The position numbers and the translations under genes were made by a program. Source: UTCFX2 sp002050125 (GTDB lineage: Bacteria; Chloroflexota; Anaerolineae; Anaerolineales; UBA4823). Taken from it: a DNA stretch of 64,000 bases. The DNA is taken from NCBI GenBank assembly GCA_027494035.1, contig JAOSJQ010000001.1, positions 2,542,001 to 2,606,000 of the forward strand, given 5' to 3'. Below the pieces are notes generated by a model. It did no database searches, was not told where the DNA came from, and worked only from the letters and a program-made list of their open reading frames with translations. Shown piece by piece: positions 43,873 to 51,840 of the stretch (the first letter of the stretch is position 1; the number at the start of each line of letters is the position of its first letter).

Positions 43873-43881
43873 ATTATAACA
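43873..43881 (-). promoter_or_regulatory. Extended -10 promoter of the aldolase gene
   Basis: Minus strand TGTTATAAT fits TGnTATAAT exactly, about 52 bp before the start. The -35 is poor. Confidence 0.5.
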
Positions 43882-44025
43882 TCAATCGAATCATCCATCG
43901 CACCGCGAGGGAAAAAAATCGGAATGGCGCAAAATGGGCTGCCCCTCCATTGGGTGAGGTGAGAACGCGACTTAACGCCCCTTTCTGCGTAGATACATAA
44001 GGAATGCGAAATTTTCCATCGGCGG

Positions 44026-44054
44026 TTGCGCGTTGACCCAACTGGGGCTATAAT
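44026..44054 (+). promoter_or_regulatory. Promoter for the SPFH operon
   Basis: TTGCGC (44026-44031), 17 bp, TATAAT (44049-44054). About 78 bp upstream of the ATG at 44132. Confidence 0.5.
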
Positions 44055-44131
44055 TTGATATTGTCAGAGGAGACATTCTTCCCCAATTGAAACAGGCAAT
44101 TGTCCACTTCAGCGCAAGTAGGAGATATTCA

Positions 44132-44656
44132 ATGACCGACCAGATTTTCGATAAAGTTACCTCCGATATGGACCCCTTCAAGAAGATCCTGAGCTACATC
44201 CCCGGTTTCAAGGGCTACATGGAGCGGCAAGCCCGGCGCGACTCGGACAAGCTGCTGCGCGAAACCATCGCCGACCGGTTCGAGAAGCAATGGGGGCGCA
44301 TCTCCGCCATCCAGCGCGATTTTCTCGCCTCAGGCGACATCCAGTACGTCGACGACCTCGAGGCGGCGGCGATCAGGCTGCGCGCCTTCACCGACCGCGT
44401 GCGGCGCGCCACCCGCGGCTACTCGGGTCTGTTCGACGCAGTCAAGATCAACGAAGACGAACTTTTCCGGCTTTATCAGTATGATTCACAAATGCTCACG
44501 TTATCCGACGAGGTCGGTCGGGCAATCGACAACGTCGAGGCTTCGGTGGGCGCGGAAGGGCTGCCGGCGGCGCTGCGCAACCTGACCAGCGTTTCGCAGC
44601 AGTGCGTCGACGTTTTCGACCGGCGCGAGGAAGTCATCATAGGACCCGCTCAATAA
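44132..44656 (+). CDS. Helical protein encoded beside an SPFH protein
   Basis: A 174-residue soluble alpha-helical protein (MTDQIFDKVTSDMDPFKKIL, YMERQARRDSDKLLRETIADRFEKQWGRI) with heptad-rich charged helices and no membrane segment. I do not recognise a family. ATG 44132 follows GTAGGAG. It is 58 bp upstream of a YdjI-like SPFH gene; in Bacillus ydjI is next to a PspA gene, so this may fill a comparable scaffold role. Its sequence is not obviously PspA. Confidence 0.6.
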   Translation: MTDQIFDKVTSDMDPFKKILSYIPGFKGYMERQARRDSDKLLRETIADRFEKQWGRISAIQRDFLASGDIQYVDDLEAAAIRLRAFTDRVRRATRGYSGLFDAVKINEDELFRLYQYDSQMLTLSDEVGRAIDNVEASVGAEGLPAALRNLTSVSQQCVDVFDRREEVIIGPAQ

Positions 44657-44714
44657 CCCGCCGGGTGGGATTTCGATTTGAGCCAGAATTGGATGGAGAA
44701 CAGGAGTTGATGCA

Positions 44715-45772
44715 ATGACCAGGATTATCGATTTGATCGAATACCCCGATGAGATGCGGGATGAAATCGTTCACCGCATCCCAGAGCAGGGTCAGGGTTC
44801 GGTGCGTTTGGGCTCGCAGCTCGTGGTGCGCGAATCGCAGACGGCGGTCTTCTTCCGCGACGGCGCCGCGCTCGACGTGTTTGGACCCGGACGGCACACG
44901 CTGGTGACCTACAACGTGCCGCTGCTGATCGAGAAGCTCGGCAAGCTTTTCAACGACCGCACGCCGTTCCCGGCGGAGGTCTATTTTGTGGCGATGCGCG
45001 AGTTCGTCGACCGCAAATGGGGCACCCCCCAGCCGATCATCGTGCGCAACCCCAACATGGGGCTGGGCGTGGCGCTGCTGCAGGGCTTCGGCACCTACGC
45101 GTTTCAGGTGAAGGACCCGCAGCAGTTCGTGACCCAGGTCGTCGGCGCCCAGGGCACCTACCGCACGACCGACATCGAAACCCGCCTGCGCTCGATGCTG
45201 CTTTCCAAATTGCAAGACCTGTTGGGCGAAACCGCCGCCAAACACAGCGTGCCGGAGCTGATCGGGCTGACCGAGGAGCTTGGCGCCGGCGTGCGCGCCA
45301 AAGCCCAGGACGACTTCCTGGCGATCGGGTTGACGCTCAAGAACTTCTACGTGGAAAACCTGAAGCCATCGAGCTTACCTCTGCCGAGGAGCTGCGGGCG
45401 ATGGGTATGCTGGACATGGCGACCTACACCCAACTGCAGGCGGCGGACGCGCTGCGCGACGCGGCGCAGAACCCCGCCGGCGGCGCCGGGCTGACCGCCG
45501 GGATCGGCGCCGGTATGGGCATCGGCAACGTGCTGAGCAGCTCGCTTTCCGGCATGACGGGTCAGGCGGGCGCTGCGCCCCAGCAGCCGGCTGGCGGTCC
45601 GCCCGCCGGCGGGATTCCCTCGGTGATGACGCCGGCGGAGGCGGCGCAATTCCTGCGCGTCTCGGAAGAGGACGTGGTCGCGGCGATCAGCGCGGGCGAG
45701 CTCAAAGCCAAGAAGATCGGCAACGCCTTCCGCATCAGCAAGGAAGCGCTGGAAGCCTATCTGGCGGGTTAA
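44715..45772 (+). CDS. YdjI-like SPFH/band-7 protein with C-terminal helix-turn-helix (one suspected frameshift)
   Basis: SPFH proteins form membrane-associated oligomeric scaffolds. The N-terminal 220 residues match the YdjI/virion-core-like SPFH branch: RLGSQLVVRESQTAVFFRDG, FGPGRHTLVTYNVPLL and RKWGTPQPIIVRNP. The end lies in another frame: IELTSAEELRAMGMLDM, a Gly/Ala-rich linker, and residues of about 300-350 forming an excisionase/MerR-like winged helix (MTPAEAAQFLRVSEEDVVAAI, AKKIGNAFRISKEALEAYL). Restoring one C in the CC run near 45366 joins LKP to IELTS. The fused DNA-binding-like domain is the odd part; such domains also bind peptides. Confidence 0.8.
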
Positions 45773-45797
45773 ACCGCAAACCGTACGAAATAGAAGA

Positions 45798-45829
45798 GGC
45801 TGCCCCCTAGAAAGGGCAGTCTTTTTTTT
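45798..45829 (+). terminator. Rho-independent terminator of the SPFH operon
   Basis: GCTGCCC and GGGCAGT form the stem, followed by eight T. It lies 26 bp past the SPFH stop. Confidence 0.85.
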
Positions 45830-45870
45830 GCCACGCGTGCGCTGATTCTGTTGTGATTACCCCCCTCGGT

Positions 45871-45913
45871 CCCCCCAAATCCAGACGGGGTTTTTCCGTC
45901 TGGATTTGGGGGG
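45871..45913. repeat. Perfect 18-bp inverted repeat
   Basis: CCCCCCAAATCCAGACGG (45871-45888) and its exact complement at 45896-45913, around a 7-base GGTTTTT loop. It has no T tract after it and lies between the SPFH terminator and the cytochrome gene. It could be a bidirectional terminator or a small dispersed element. Confidence 0.7.
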
Positions 45914-46030
45914 AAGCGGCACGCCAGTCACCCTCCCCAAATTCGTGCGGGGTAAACCCGCGCCGCCTCTCCCACTTGCTGTTACAATAGTAAAAACGAA
46001 CGTTCCAGTTTTCACGAATCGAGGTTCTTC

Positions 46031-46819
46031 ATGCCGCGCTGGATGTTGGCGCTCTTTGCGGGTTTGTGGCTGTGGGCTGGACTGTCAGCCGGCTCGGGCG
46101 GCGGACTTGCCGCGGGTCGGGCAGCGGCAGCCGCGCCCGCGCCTTCTCCGACCCCAACCTACGACCCGCTGCGCATCCCCGAACTGCCCGAAAACCCGAG
46201 CGACGCCGAGTACGGCGCGTATTTGTATTACTACCACTGCATGCCCTGTCACGGCGACCTGGGACAGGGGCTCACGGATGCGTTTCGCGGCGTCTGGGTG
46301 GAGGATCATCAGGACTGCTGGGGGCGCGGCTGCCACGGCGGGCGTCCGAAGGACGAGGGCTTCCCGATCCCCACCGTCGTGCCGCCGGTGATCGCCGTGG
46401 ACGACGCACTGCCGCTCTTTGCGCGGTTCGACGGGCTGCTGCGCTATCTGCACGACACGCACCCGCCGCAGCGCCCGGGCAAGCTCGAAGACGAAGAATA
46501 CCGCGCGTTGACGGTCTATCTGTGGGAATCCAACCACAAACCGGCGCCCGAAGTGGTGGACGCCGCGCTGCTTGCGACCATGGCGGTCAGCCCGCTGCCG
46601 GTTCAGACCACCGCCGCCCCCGCGATGCCTTTGTCAACCGCCACAACCCGCCCAACGGAGACGCTGCTCCCGACCGGCGCAACGCCCCCAGCCGCGGCGC
46701 AGCCCGCTCCGGGCGCGCCCAGCCTGAACTGGCTGGCGCTCGGGTTGGCGGCGGGGACGCTGGCGGCGGCGTTAGCCTGGGTCGTCCGGCGGGGCAAATC
46801 CGCCCAGCCCCCCAATTAA
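46031..46819 (+). CDS. Membrane-anchored cytochrome c-like protein
   Basis: A 262-residue protein: signal segment, Ala/Pro/Thr linker, a cytochrome-c-like domain with CMPCH heme motif (YYYHCMPCHGDLGQGLTDAFRG), then CWGRGCH, a Cys-x4-Cys-His motif, followed by VIAVDDALPLFARFDGLLRYLHDTHP, where a Met axial ligand is not evident. A Thr/Pro-rich linker and a C-terminal helix (LALGLAAGTLAAALAWVV) anchor it outside. One heme is likely, a second possible. Partner oxidoreductase is not in the window. Confidence 0.75.
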   Translation: MPRWMLALFAGLWLWAGLSAGSGGGLAAGRAAAAAPAPSPTPTYDPLRIPELPENPSDAEYGAYLYYYHCMPCHGDLGQGLTDAFRGVWVEDHQDCWGRGCHGGRPKDEGFPIPTVVPPVIAVDDALPLFARFDGLLRYLHDTHPPQRPGKLEDEEYRALTVYLWESNHKPAPEVVDAALLATMAVSPLPVQTTAAPAMPLSTATTRPTETLLPTGATPPAAAQPAPGAPSLNWLALGLAAGTLAAALAWVVRRGKSAQPPN

Positions 46820-46821
46820 AG

Positions 46822-47517
46822 TCACTCGGGGCGCAGCGCCTCTTCGAGCAGTTTGATTTTTTCGAGCGAGACCGGCTTGCTCTTGGCGCTTTTGCGGATC
46901 AGTTCTTTGAGGTCTTTGAGCTTGACCGCTGGCGCGGGCGGCTCGGCGTCGTCCGCGATTGCCAGGTTCACCTCCGGGTTGGTGAACACCAGCAAGGCAT
47001 CGGCGGGCGGGAATTCTTCGTCTGGAAAGCGCTTCTTCAGGAACGCTTGCAGGCTGTCTTTGGCGGCGGCGACGTCCAGTTCGGGGCGCCCCAGCCCTTC
47101 CTGAGCGAAGATTTTAAGGTACAGGTTGCCGCCGCGCTGTTTGTAGCGGTTCTTGTCATAGACGATCGTCCCGCGCTGATAATAGGGGAAAAGCGCCCAC
47201 ATCCCCGCCGGCCCGATGAGCAGGTGGTTGACCGGCGAGCTGTAATGGTAGAGCGAATATTTTTTGTCCATGCCTTTGAGCGCCCCGTCGAGCAGCTCAT
47301 CGGGGCGCGGGCGGCGCCCCCAGCGGTTCGAATAATAGATGCCCAGCTGGGAGAGGATAAAACCGAACAGCAGCGCGAGCAGCGAGAGGTTGAACTGTTC
47401 CGGATAGCGGAACGAGATGAACATTCCGCCGCCCAGCACCACCAGCCCGGCTAACATGCTGACCTTCCCGATCAGGGCGTTGCGGGCGATCATGCGCTCA
47501 TTGCGATAAACATTCAT
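46822..47517 (-). CDS. NERD-like membrane protein
   Basis: A 231-residue protein. Two hydrophobic helices (VSMLAGLVVLGGGMFISF, LSLLALLFGFILSQLGIYYS) are followed by a domain with SSPVNHLLIGPAGMWALFPYYQRGTIVYDKNRYKQ, which resembles the NERD (nuclease-related) fold. Its Asp/Glu/Lys catalytic pattern is incomplete here as far as I can judge. C-terminal helix is charged. Runs convergent to the cytochrome gene with two bases between stops. Confidence 0.55.
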   Translation of the reverse strand: MNVYRNERMIARNALIGKVSMLAGLVVLGGGMFISFRYPEQFNLSLLALLFGFILSQLGIYYSNRWGRRPRPDELLDGALKGMDKKYSLYHYSSPVNHLLIGPAGMWALFPYYQRGTIVYDKNRYKQRGGNLYLKIFAQEGLGRPELDVAAAKDSLQAFLKKRFPDEEFPPADALLVFTNPEVNLAIADDAEPPAPAVKLKDLKELIRKSAKSKPVSLEKIKLLEEALRPE

Positions 47518-47553
47518 GGTTTCTTTGCTCCAAAGCGGCTGGTATTTGAGCGG

Positions 47554-48816
47554 TCAGCCCGCGTACTTCTGCATCACCAGACAGGCGTTCTGACCACCCA
47601 AGCCGAATGAATTGGACAGCCCCGCCTGCACCGTGCGCCGGCGGGGCTGATTGGGGGTGTAATCCAGGTCGCACTCGGGGTCGGGGGTTTCATAATTGAT
47701 GGTGGGCGGGATCAGGTCGTGCGTGATCGCCATGATCGCGGCGATCGCTTCGAGCGTCCCCGAAGCCCCCATGGCGTGCCCGACCATCGATTTGGTCGAG
47801 CTTACTGAGAGCCGGTAGGCGTGCTCCCCAAACAGGCGCTTGATGGCGCGCGTCTCGGTCACATCGTTGATCGGGGTAGAGGTGCCGTGGGCGTTGATGT
47901 AATCGATCTGTTCGGGTTGCAGACCCGCGTCCGCCAGCGCCCAGCGCATTGCCCGGGTGGGACCGAAGCCCTCCGGCTCGAGGGCGGCGAGATGGAACGC
48001 GTCCGACGAGGAGGCGTGCCCGCCGATCTCGGCGTAAATGCGCGCCTGGCGTTGGCGGGCGTGGCTTTCGCTTTCCAGCACCAGCGCCCCGGCGCCTTCC
48101 GAGAAGATGAAGCCTTCGCGCCGCGCGTCGAATGGGCGCGATGCCCGAGCCGGGTCGGCGTTGTAGTTGAGCGGCAGGGCGCGCATGGCGCAAAAACCGG
48201 CGATCGCCCAATCGGCGATGATCGATTCTGCGCCGCCGGTGATCACCACATCTGCCGCGCCGCGCCGGATCAGTTCGGCGGCTTCGCCGATCGCCTGGGT
48301 GCCGGTGGCGCAGGCGGTGGAGAGGGTGGAGTTTGGACCGAGGCATTGAAACTGCTGGGCGATCATAAACGCGGGGATGTTGGGGATGCCGGAGGGGATC
48401 ATAAACGGGCTGACTTTGGCGGCGCCCTGGGCGCGCAAAGTAGCCACGCCCTCCTCCAGCCTTTCTACCCCGCCCAGCACGGTGCCATAGACCACCCCCA
48501 GGCGTTCCGAGTCGAGCGAATTTGCGGCGAACCCGGCGTCCTGCATCGCCTGTATGGCTGCGCCCAGGGCGATCTGGCAGGCGCGCGGGGTGCGGCGGGC
48601 TTCCTTGCGGTCCATGTAATCTTCGGGGTTGAAATCGGGGATCTCCCCGGCAATCTGGCAGGGCAGGCTGCTGGGGTCGAACTGGGTGATGCGGCGCACC
48701 CCGGAGCGCCCGGCGGTCAGCCCCTCCCAGTAAAGCGCGAGGCTGGAACCCAGCGGCGTGACTGCCCCGATGCCCGTGACCACCACGCGGGGGCGCGGGT
48801 TCAGTTCGTTTTGCAT
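47554..48816 (-). CDS. fabF: 3-oxoacyl-[acyl-carrier-protein] synthase II
   Basis: Condenses acyl-ACP with malonyl-ACP in fatty-acid elongation. Product of about 420 residues. Catalytic Cys in STACATGTQAIG, His in NAHGTSTPINDVTE and His in KSMVGHAMGASG, the C-H-H triad; C-terminal NSFGLGGQNACLV. ATG 48816 is chosen. It follows plsX by 25 bp on the minus strand; fabF and plsX are probably one operon. Confidence 0.95.
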   Translation of the reverse strand: MQNELNPRPRVVVTGIGAVTPLGSSLALYWEGLTAGRSGVRRITQFDPSSLPCQIAGEIPDFNPEDYMDRKEARRTPRACQIALGAAIQAMQDAGFAANSLDSERLGVVYGTVLGGVERLEEGVATLRAQGAAKVSPFMIPSGIPNIPAFMIAQQFQCLGPNSTLSTACATGTQAIGEAAELIRRGAADVVITGGAESIIADWAIAGFCAMRALPLNYNADPARASRPFDARREGFIFSEGAGALVLESESHARQRQARIYAEIGGHASSSDAFHLAALEPEGFGPTRAMRWALADAGLQPEQIDYINAHGTSTPINDVTETRAIKRLFGEHAYRLSVSSTKSMVGHAMGASGTLEAIAAIMAITHDLIPPTINYETPDPECDLDYTPNQPRRRTVQAGLSNSFGLGGQNACLVMQKYAG

Positions 48817-48841
48817 GTTGCCCCTGGTTGGCGCGGACGGC

Positions 48842-49894
48842 TCAAAGCGGCTCGTGCGCCGGTTCAACGTGAGCGGCGCCCGGCAGCGCGGCGAGTTGTT
48901 CCTGGATGGCGGCGCTCAACGCCTCGAGCAGGTTTGCCTGCACCGCCTGGCGCGCGGTGCGGATGGCGCTGACCAGCGCGCGGGCGTCCGAACGCCCGTG
49001 ACCGATAAAGACCAGCCCGTCGATGCCGAGCAGCGGCGCGGCGCCCACCTCCGCCGGGTCGAGCATGCGCTTGAGCTGGTCGAACGCCGGTTTGGCGAGC
49101 AGCGCGCCCAGTTTGGTGCGCAGGCTGGCGGTCAACGCTTCACGCAGCACCTCGGTGATCAACTTGGCAGCCGCCTCGCTCGACTTGAGCAGCACGTTGC
49201 CGCTGAAGCCGTCGGTGATGACCACGTCCGCCTGCCCGCCAAAAAGCTCCTTGGCTTCCACGTTGCCGATGAAGTTCAGCCCGGAGGCTTCGAGCAGCGG
49301 GAAGACGCCGCGCACCAGTTCGTTGCCCTTGCCCGGCTCCTCGCCGTTCGAAAGCAAGCCCAGGCGCGGGTTGGCGACCTGGCGCACCTTGCGGGCGTAG
49401 ACCGTGCCCATCACCCCGAACTGGAGCAGGTGTTCCGGTTTGCAGTCCGGGTTGGCGCCGATGTCGGCGACCACGCAGAAGCCGTTGCGCACCGGAAACA
49501 GGGCGGTGAGAGCCGGGCGCTCGACCCCCGCCAGCGTGCCCAGGCGGTAGTACGCCGTGGCGAGCGCTCCGCCGGTGTTGCCGGCGGTGACGAACGCATC
49601 GGCTTCGCCCGCGGCGACCAGGTCGATGCCGACCGCCATCGACGTGCGCGAACCGCGCCGCTTGGCTTTGAGCGCCAGCGCCAGCCCCTTGTCATGCATG
49701 GTGATCGTATCCGTGGCGTCCACCAGGCGGATTTTGTCCGCCGCCCCGCCGCGGGCTTGCAGGCGCGCCGCGAGCTGCTCCTGCGGTCCTGCCAGGATGA
49801 TCGGGTCTCCGAACAGGTCGGCGGCTTCCAGGGCTGCCTGGATTTCTGGCTCGGGGCAGTTGTCGCTGCCCATTGAGTCTAAGACGATGCGCAT
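48842..49894 (-). CDS. plsX: Phosphate acyltransferase PlsX
   Basis: Makes acyl-phosphate from acyl-ACP, the first step of phospholipid synthesis in most Gram-positive-type bacteria. Product of about 350 residues: MRIVLDSMGSDNCPEPEI at the start, then VTAGNTGGALATA, ALFPVRNGFCVVADIGANPDCKPEHLLQF and VVITDGFSGNVLLKSSE. ATG 49894 is chosen as the conserved MRIVLD start; the frame extends upstream into the tRNA. Next to fabF; tRNA-Leu is divergent. Confidence 0.95.
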   Translation of the reverse strand: MRIVLDSMGSDNCPEPEIQAALEAADLFGDPIILAGPQEQLAARLQARGGAADKIRLVDATDTITMHDKGLALALKAKRRGSRTSMAVGIDLVAAGEADAFVTAGNTGGALATAYYRLGTLAGVERPALTALFPVRNGFCVVADIGANPDCKPEHLLQFGVMGTVYARKVRQVANPRLGLLSNGEEPGKGNELVRGVFPLLEASGLNFIGNVEAKELFGGQADVVITDGFSGNVLLKSSEAAAKLITEVLREALTASLRTKLGALLAKPAFDQLKRMLDPAEVGAAPLLGIDGLVFIGHGRSDARALVSAIRTARQAVQANLLEALSAAIQEQLAALPGAAHVEPAHEPL

Positions 49895-49919
49895 GGTTTG
49901 TTCCTCGAGCGTTTCTCGC

Positions 49920-49947
49920 TTGACAACGATGTAGAGCCGATTATAAT
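49920..49947 (+). promoter_or_regulatory. Promoter of tRNA-Leu
   Basis: TTGACA (49920-49925), 16 bp, TATAAT (49942-49947): both hexamers are consensus. Predicted start is a few bases before the tRNA at 49960. Confidence 0.8.
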
Positions 49948-49959
49948 ACTTTTGCTCTG

Positions 49960-50040
49960 GCGCTGGTGCTGGAACTGGCAGACAGGCATGGTTGAGGCCA
50001 TGTGCCGCAAGGCGTGTGGGTTCGATTCCCACCCAGCGCA
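49960..50040 (+). tRNA. tRNA-Leu (GAG), anticodon loop one base short
   Basis: Acceptor arms GCGCTGG (49960-49966) and CCAGCGC (50033-50039) with discriminator A. D-arm region has CTGGAACTGGCAGA. The anticodon stem CATGG/CCATG encloses TTGAGG, six bases instead of seven, with GAG after TT. A long variable arm (GCC GCAA GGC) and T arm GTGGG TTCGATT CCCAC show tRNA-Leu. CCA is not encoded (TCA follows). The missing base is probably a lost G from a GGG run. Confidence 0.9.
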
Positions 50041-50058
50041 TCAGGCGATTTGCAACCC

Positions 50059-50096
50059 GGCAGGCGGGGTTTTCCGCCTGCCGTTTGTTATTTTTC
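50059..50096 (+). terminator. Terminator of tRNA-Leu
   Basis: GGCAGGCGG and CCGCCTGCC (9-bp perfect stem) followed by a T-rich tract (gtttgttattttt), 18 bp after the tRNA. Confidence 0.85.
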
Positions 50097-50153
50097 GGTT
50101 TTCATGCGCTCATTTATTTTTTCGTATTTATTCTTCGATCCGCATGTGTACAT

Positions 50154-51014
50154 TTATTCTTCAATTCTCATCCGCTGTTCGAGCAGCCGCACGCCGGCGG
50201 AGAGCAGCAAGGTCATCGACAGATAAAGGAAAGCTGCCACGTTGAAGGCTTCCATCACGCGGAAGGTGCTCGACCGCCGCAAGCGGGTGAGCTGGGTGAG
50301 CTCGTTGACCGCCAGCACGGTCGCCAGCGAGGAGTCTTTCAGCATGGCGATGAAGTCGTTGCCCAGCGGAGGCAGCACCCGCCGGATCGCCTGAGGGAGG
50401 ATGATAAAGCGCATCGCCTGGAAGTAGCTCATGCCGAGCGAGCGCGCCGCTTCCATCTGTCCGCGGCTGATGGACTGGATGCCCGCCCGGAAGACCTCGG
50501 CTTCGAACGCGCCGTAGCCGATGGCGATGGCGGCGACAAAGCGCAGTTCCATCGAGATCGAACGGATGTTAAAGGCGCTCGAGCGCTCAAAGAAACCCCC
50601 CAGGGCTGGCGCGCCAAACTGGCTTACCCCCCAAATCCCAAAGGAACGCACCAAATCCACCACGAGCGGCACAATCGCAAACGCGATCATCAGCACCAGC
50701 ACCACCATCGGAATGCCGCGGATCACTTCGACGTACAGCGTGGCGAGCGTGTAAAAAAAGACGTTTTTAGAAGTGCGCATCAGCCCGGCGATCAACCCGA
50801 TGGCAGTGGCGATCGGGAAAGCCATGAAAGTGATCCTGAGCGTGACGACCACCCCGTCTTTGAGGAACAGAAAGGTATCGCGGTAGTTCGCGTCCGACAG
50901 GATTAGATAAAGCACGAACGAGCCGCTTGCAGCCAGGATGAGCGCCCACCAGGGGATCTGCCGGAGCCGGCTGACCCCGGGGGCGTCGATTGTAGCTTCA
51001 GTTTTGGCAGCCAT
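50154..51014 (-). CDS. Polar amino-acid ABC transporter permease
   Basis: HisM/GlnP-type membrane component of 286 residues. N-terminal cytoplasmic segment, then helices including LAASGSFVLYLILSDA, GVVVTLRITFMAFPIATAIGLIAGLMR and AIGYGAFEAEVFRAGIQSISRGQMEAARSLGMSYFQAMRFIILPQA, the EAA motif for contact with the ATPase. The Gly and Arg of the EAA loop are intact. AAGGAGACC precedes ATG 51014. It follows the substrate-binding gene; the ATPase is not adjacent. Confidence 0.92.
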   Translation of the reverse strand: MAAKTEATIDAPGVSRLRQIPWWALILAASGSFVLYLILSDANYRDTFLFLKDGVVVTLRITFMAFPIATAIGLIAGLMRTSKNVFFYTLATLYVEVIRGIPMVVLVLMIAFAIVPLVVDLVRSFGIWGVSQFGAPALGGFFERSSAFNIRSISMELRFVAAIAIGYGAFEAEVFRAGIQSISRGQMEAARSLGMSYFQAMRFIILPQAIRRVLPPLGNDFIAMLKDSSLATVLAVNELTQLTRLRRSSTFRVMEAFNVAAFLYLSMTLLLSAGVRLLEQRMRIEE

Positions 51015-51048
51015 GAGGTCTCCTTGCGGGTGCGGGATAATCATCCGG

Positions 51049-51089
51049 CGCCCTCCCGCCGCGGGCGCGGCGCCGGCGGAGGGAGGGCG
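51049..51089 (-). promoter_or_regulatory. Stem-loop between the binding-protein and permease genes
   Basis: Left arm CGCCCTCCCGCCG (51049-51061) pairs with 51077-51089 at 12 of 13 positions around a loop of about 15 bases. It follows the binding-protein stop by about 50 bp. Such structures stabilise the upstream mRNA or reduce read-through so that the binding protein is made in excess. Confidence 0.5.
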
Positions 51090-51136
51090 GGTTCAGGCGT
51101 TAGTGAAACGGCGAAACACGGCGCCTGGCGGCAATA

Positions 51137-51840
51137 CTATTCGTCAATCTCCAGTCCCCATTTCTTGTTGAGCTGGGTCAGCGTGCCGTCCTGCTGCATG
51201 GCGGTCAGGGCGGCGTCGAAGGCGGCTTTGAGCGGGCTGCCGGGCGGGAAGACGAAGCCGAGCTGCTCATCGGAGGTGAGCGTGCCGACGATCTTCATCT
51301 TGCCCTCGTTCTCGCCCATAAAGCCCTGGGCGGAGATGATGTCGATCACCACCCCGTCGATATCGCCCGAGAGCAGCGCAAGCACGGAGGCGGGGAAGTC
51401 CTCGAAGGAGCGCACGCGTTCCGGTGGGAAGAACTTCTTGGCGACGATCTCGTTGGTGGTGCCGAGCTGCGTGCCGACGAGTTTGCTCTCGTCCGCCTGC
51501 ATGCCTTCGACGTTGAGAGTCTCATCGGCGCGCACGAGCAGCACCTGTCCGAACGTGACATAGGGGATCGAGAAATCGACGATCTCGTCGCGCTCAGGGG
51601 TGATGGTGACGCCGTCGGCGAGCACGTCAAACTCCCCGGCTTGCATGGCGGGGAAGATGCCGTCCCAGGCTGCCTGGACGAAATCCGGGGTGCAGTTGAG
51701 ACGTTTGCAGATCTCGCGCACTGCGTCGTAATCCCAACCGACGCCTTCGTTGGTTTTGGGGTCGATCATGTTGAAGGGCGGGTAGGCGTTCTCGACCGCG
51801 ACGGTGACCGTCTCGCCGCCCAGGTCGGGAACCTGCGCCG
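51137..51840 (-). repeat. 705-bp tandem unit, domain copy 2
   Basis: Corresponding marks lie 705 bp apart (for example gggcgggtag at 51776 and 52481). Together with the unit at 51841-52545 it makes an in-frame intragenic duplication with very high DNA identity. Confidence 0.88.

Larger units (their letters stand above)
43822..44131. other. Divergent intergenic region between the aldolase and SPFH-partner genes
   Basis: About 310 bp without genes. It holds an extended -10 promoter facing the aldolase (43873-43881) and a -35/-10 promoter facing right (44026-44054). Nothing else is clear. Confidence 0.5.
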
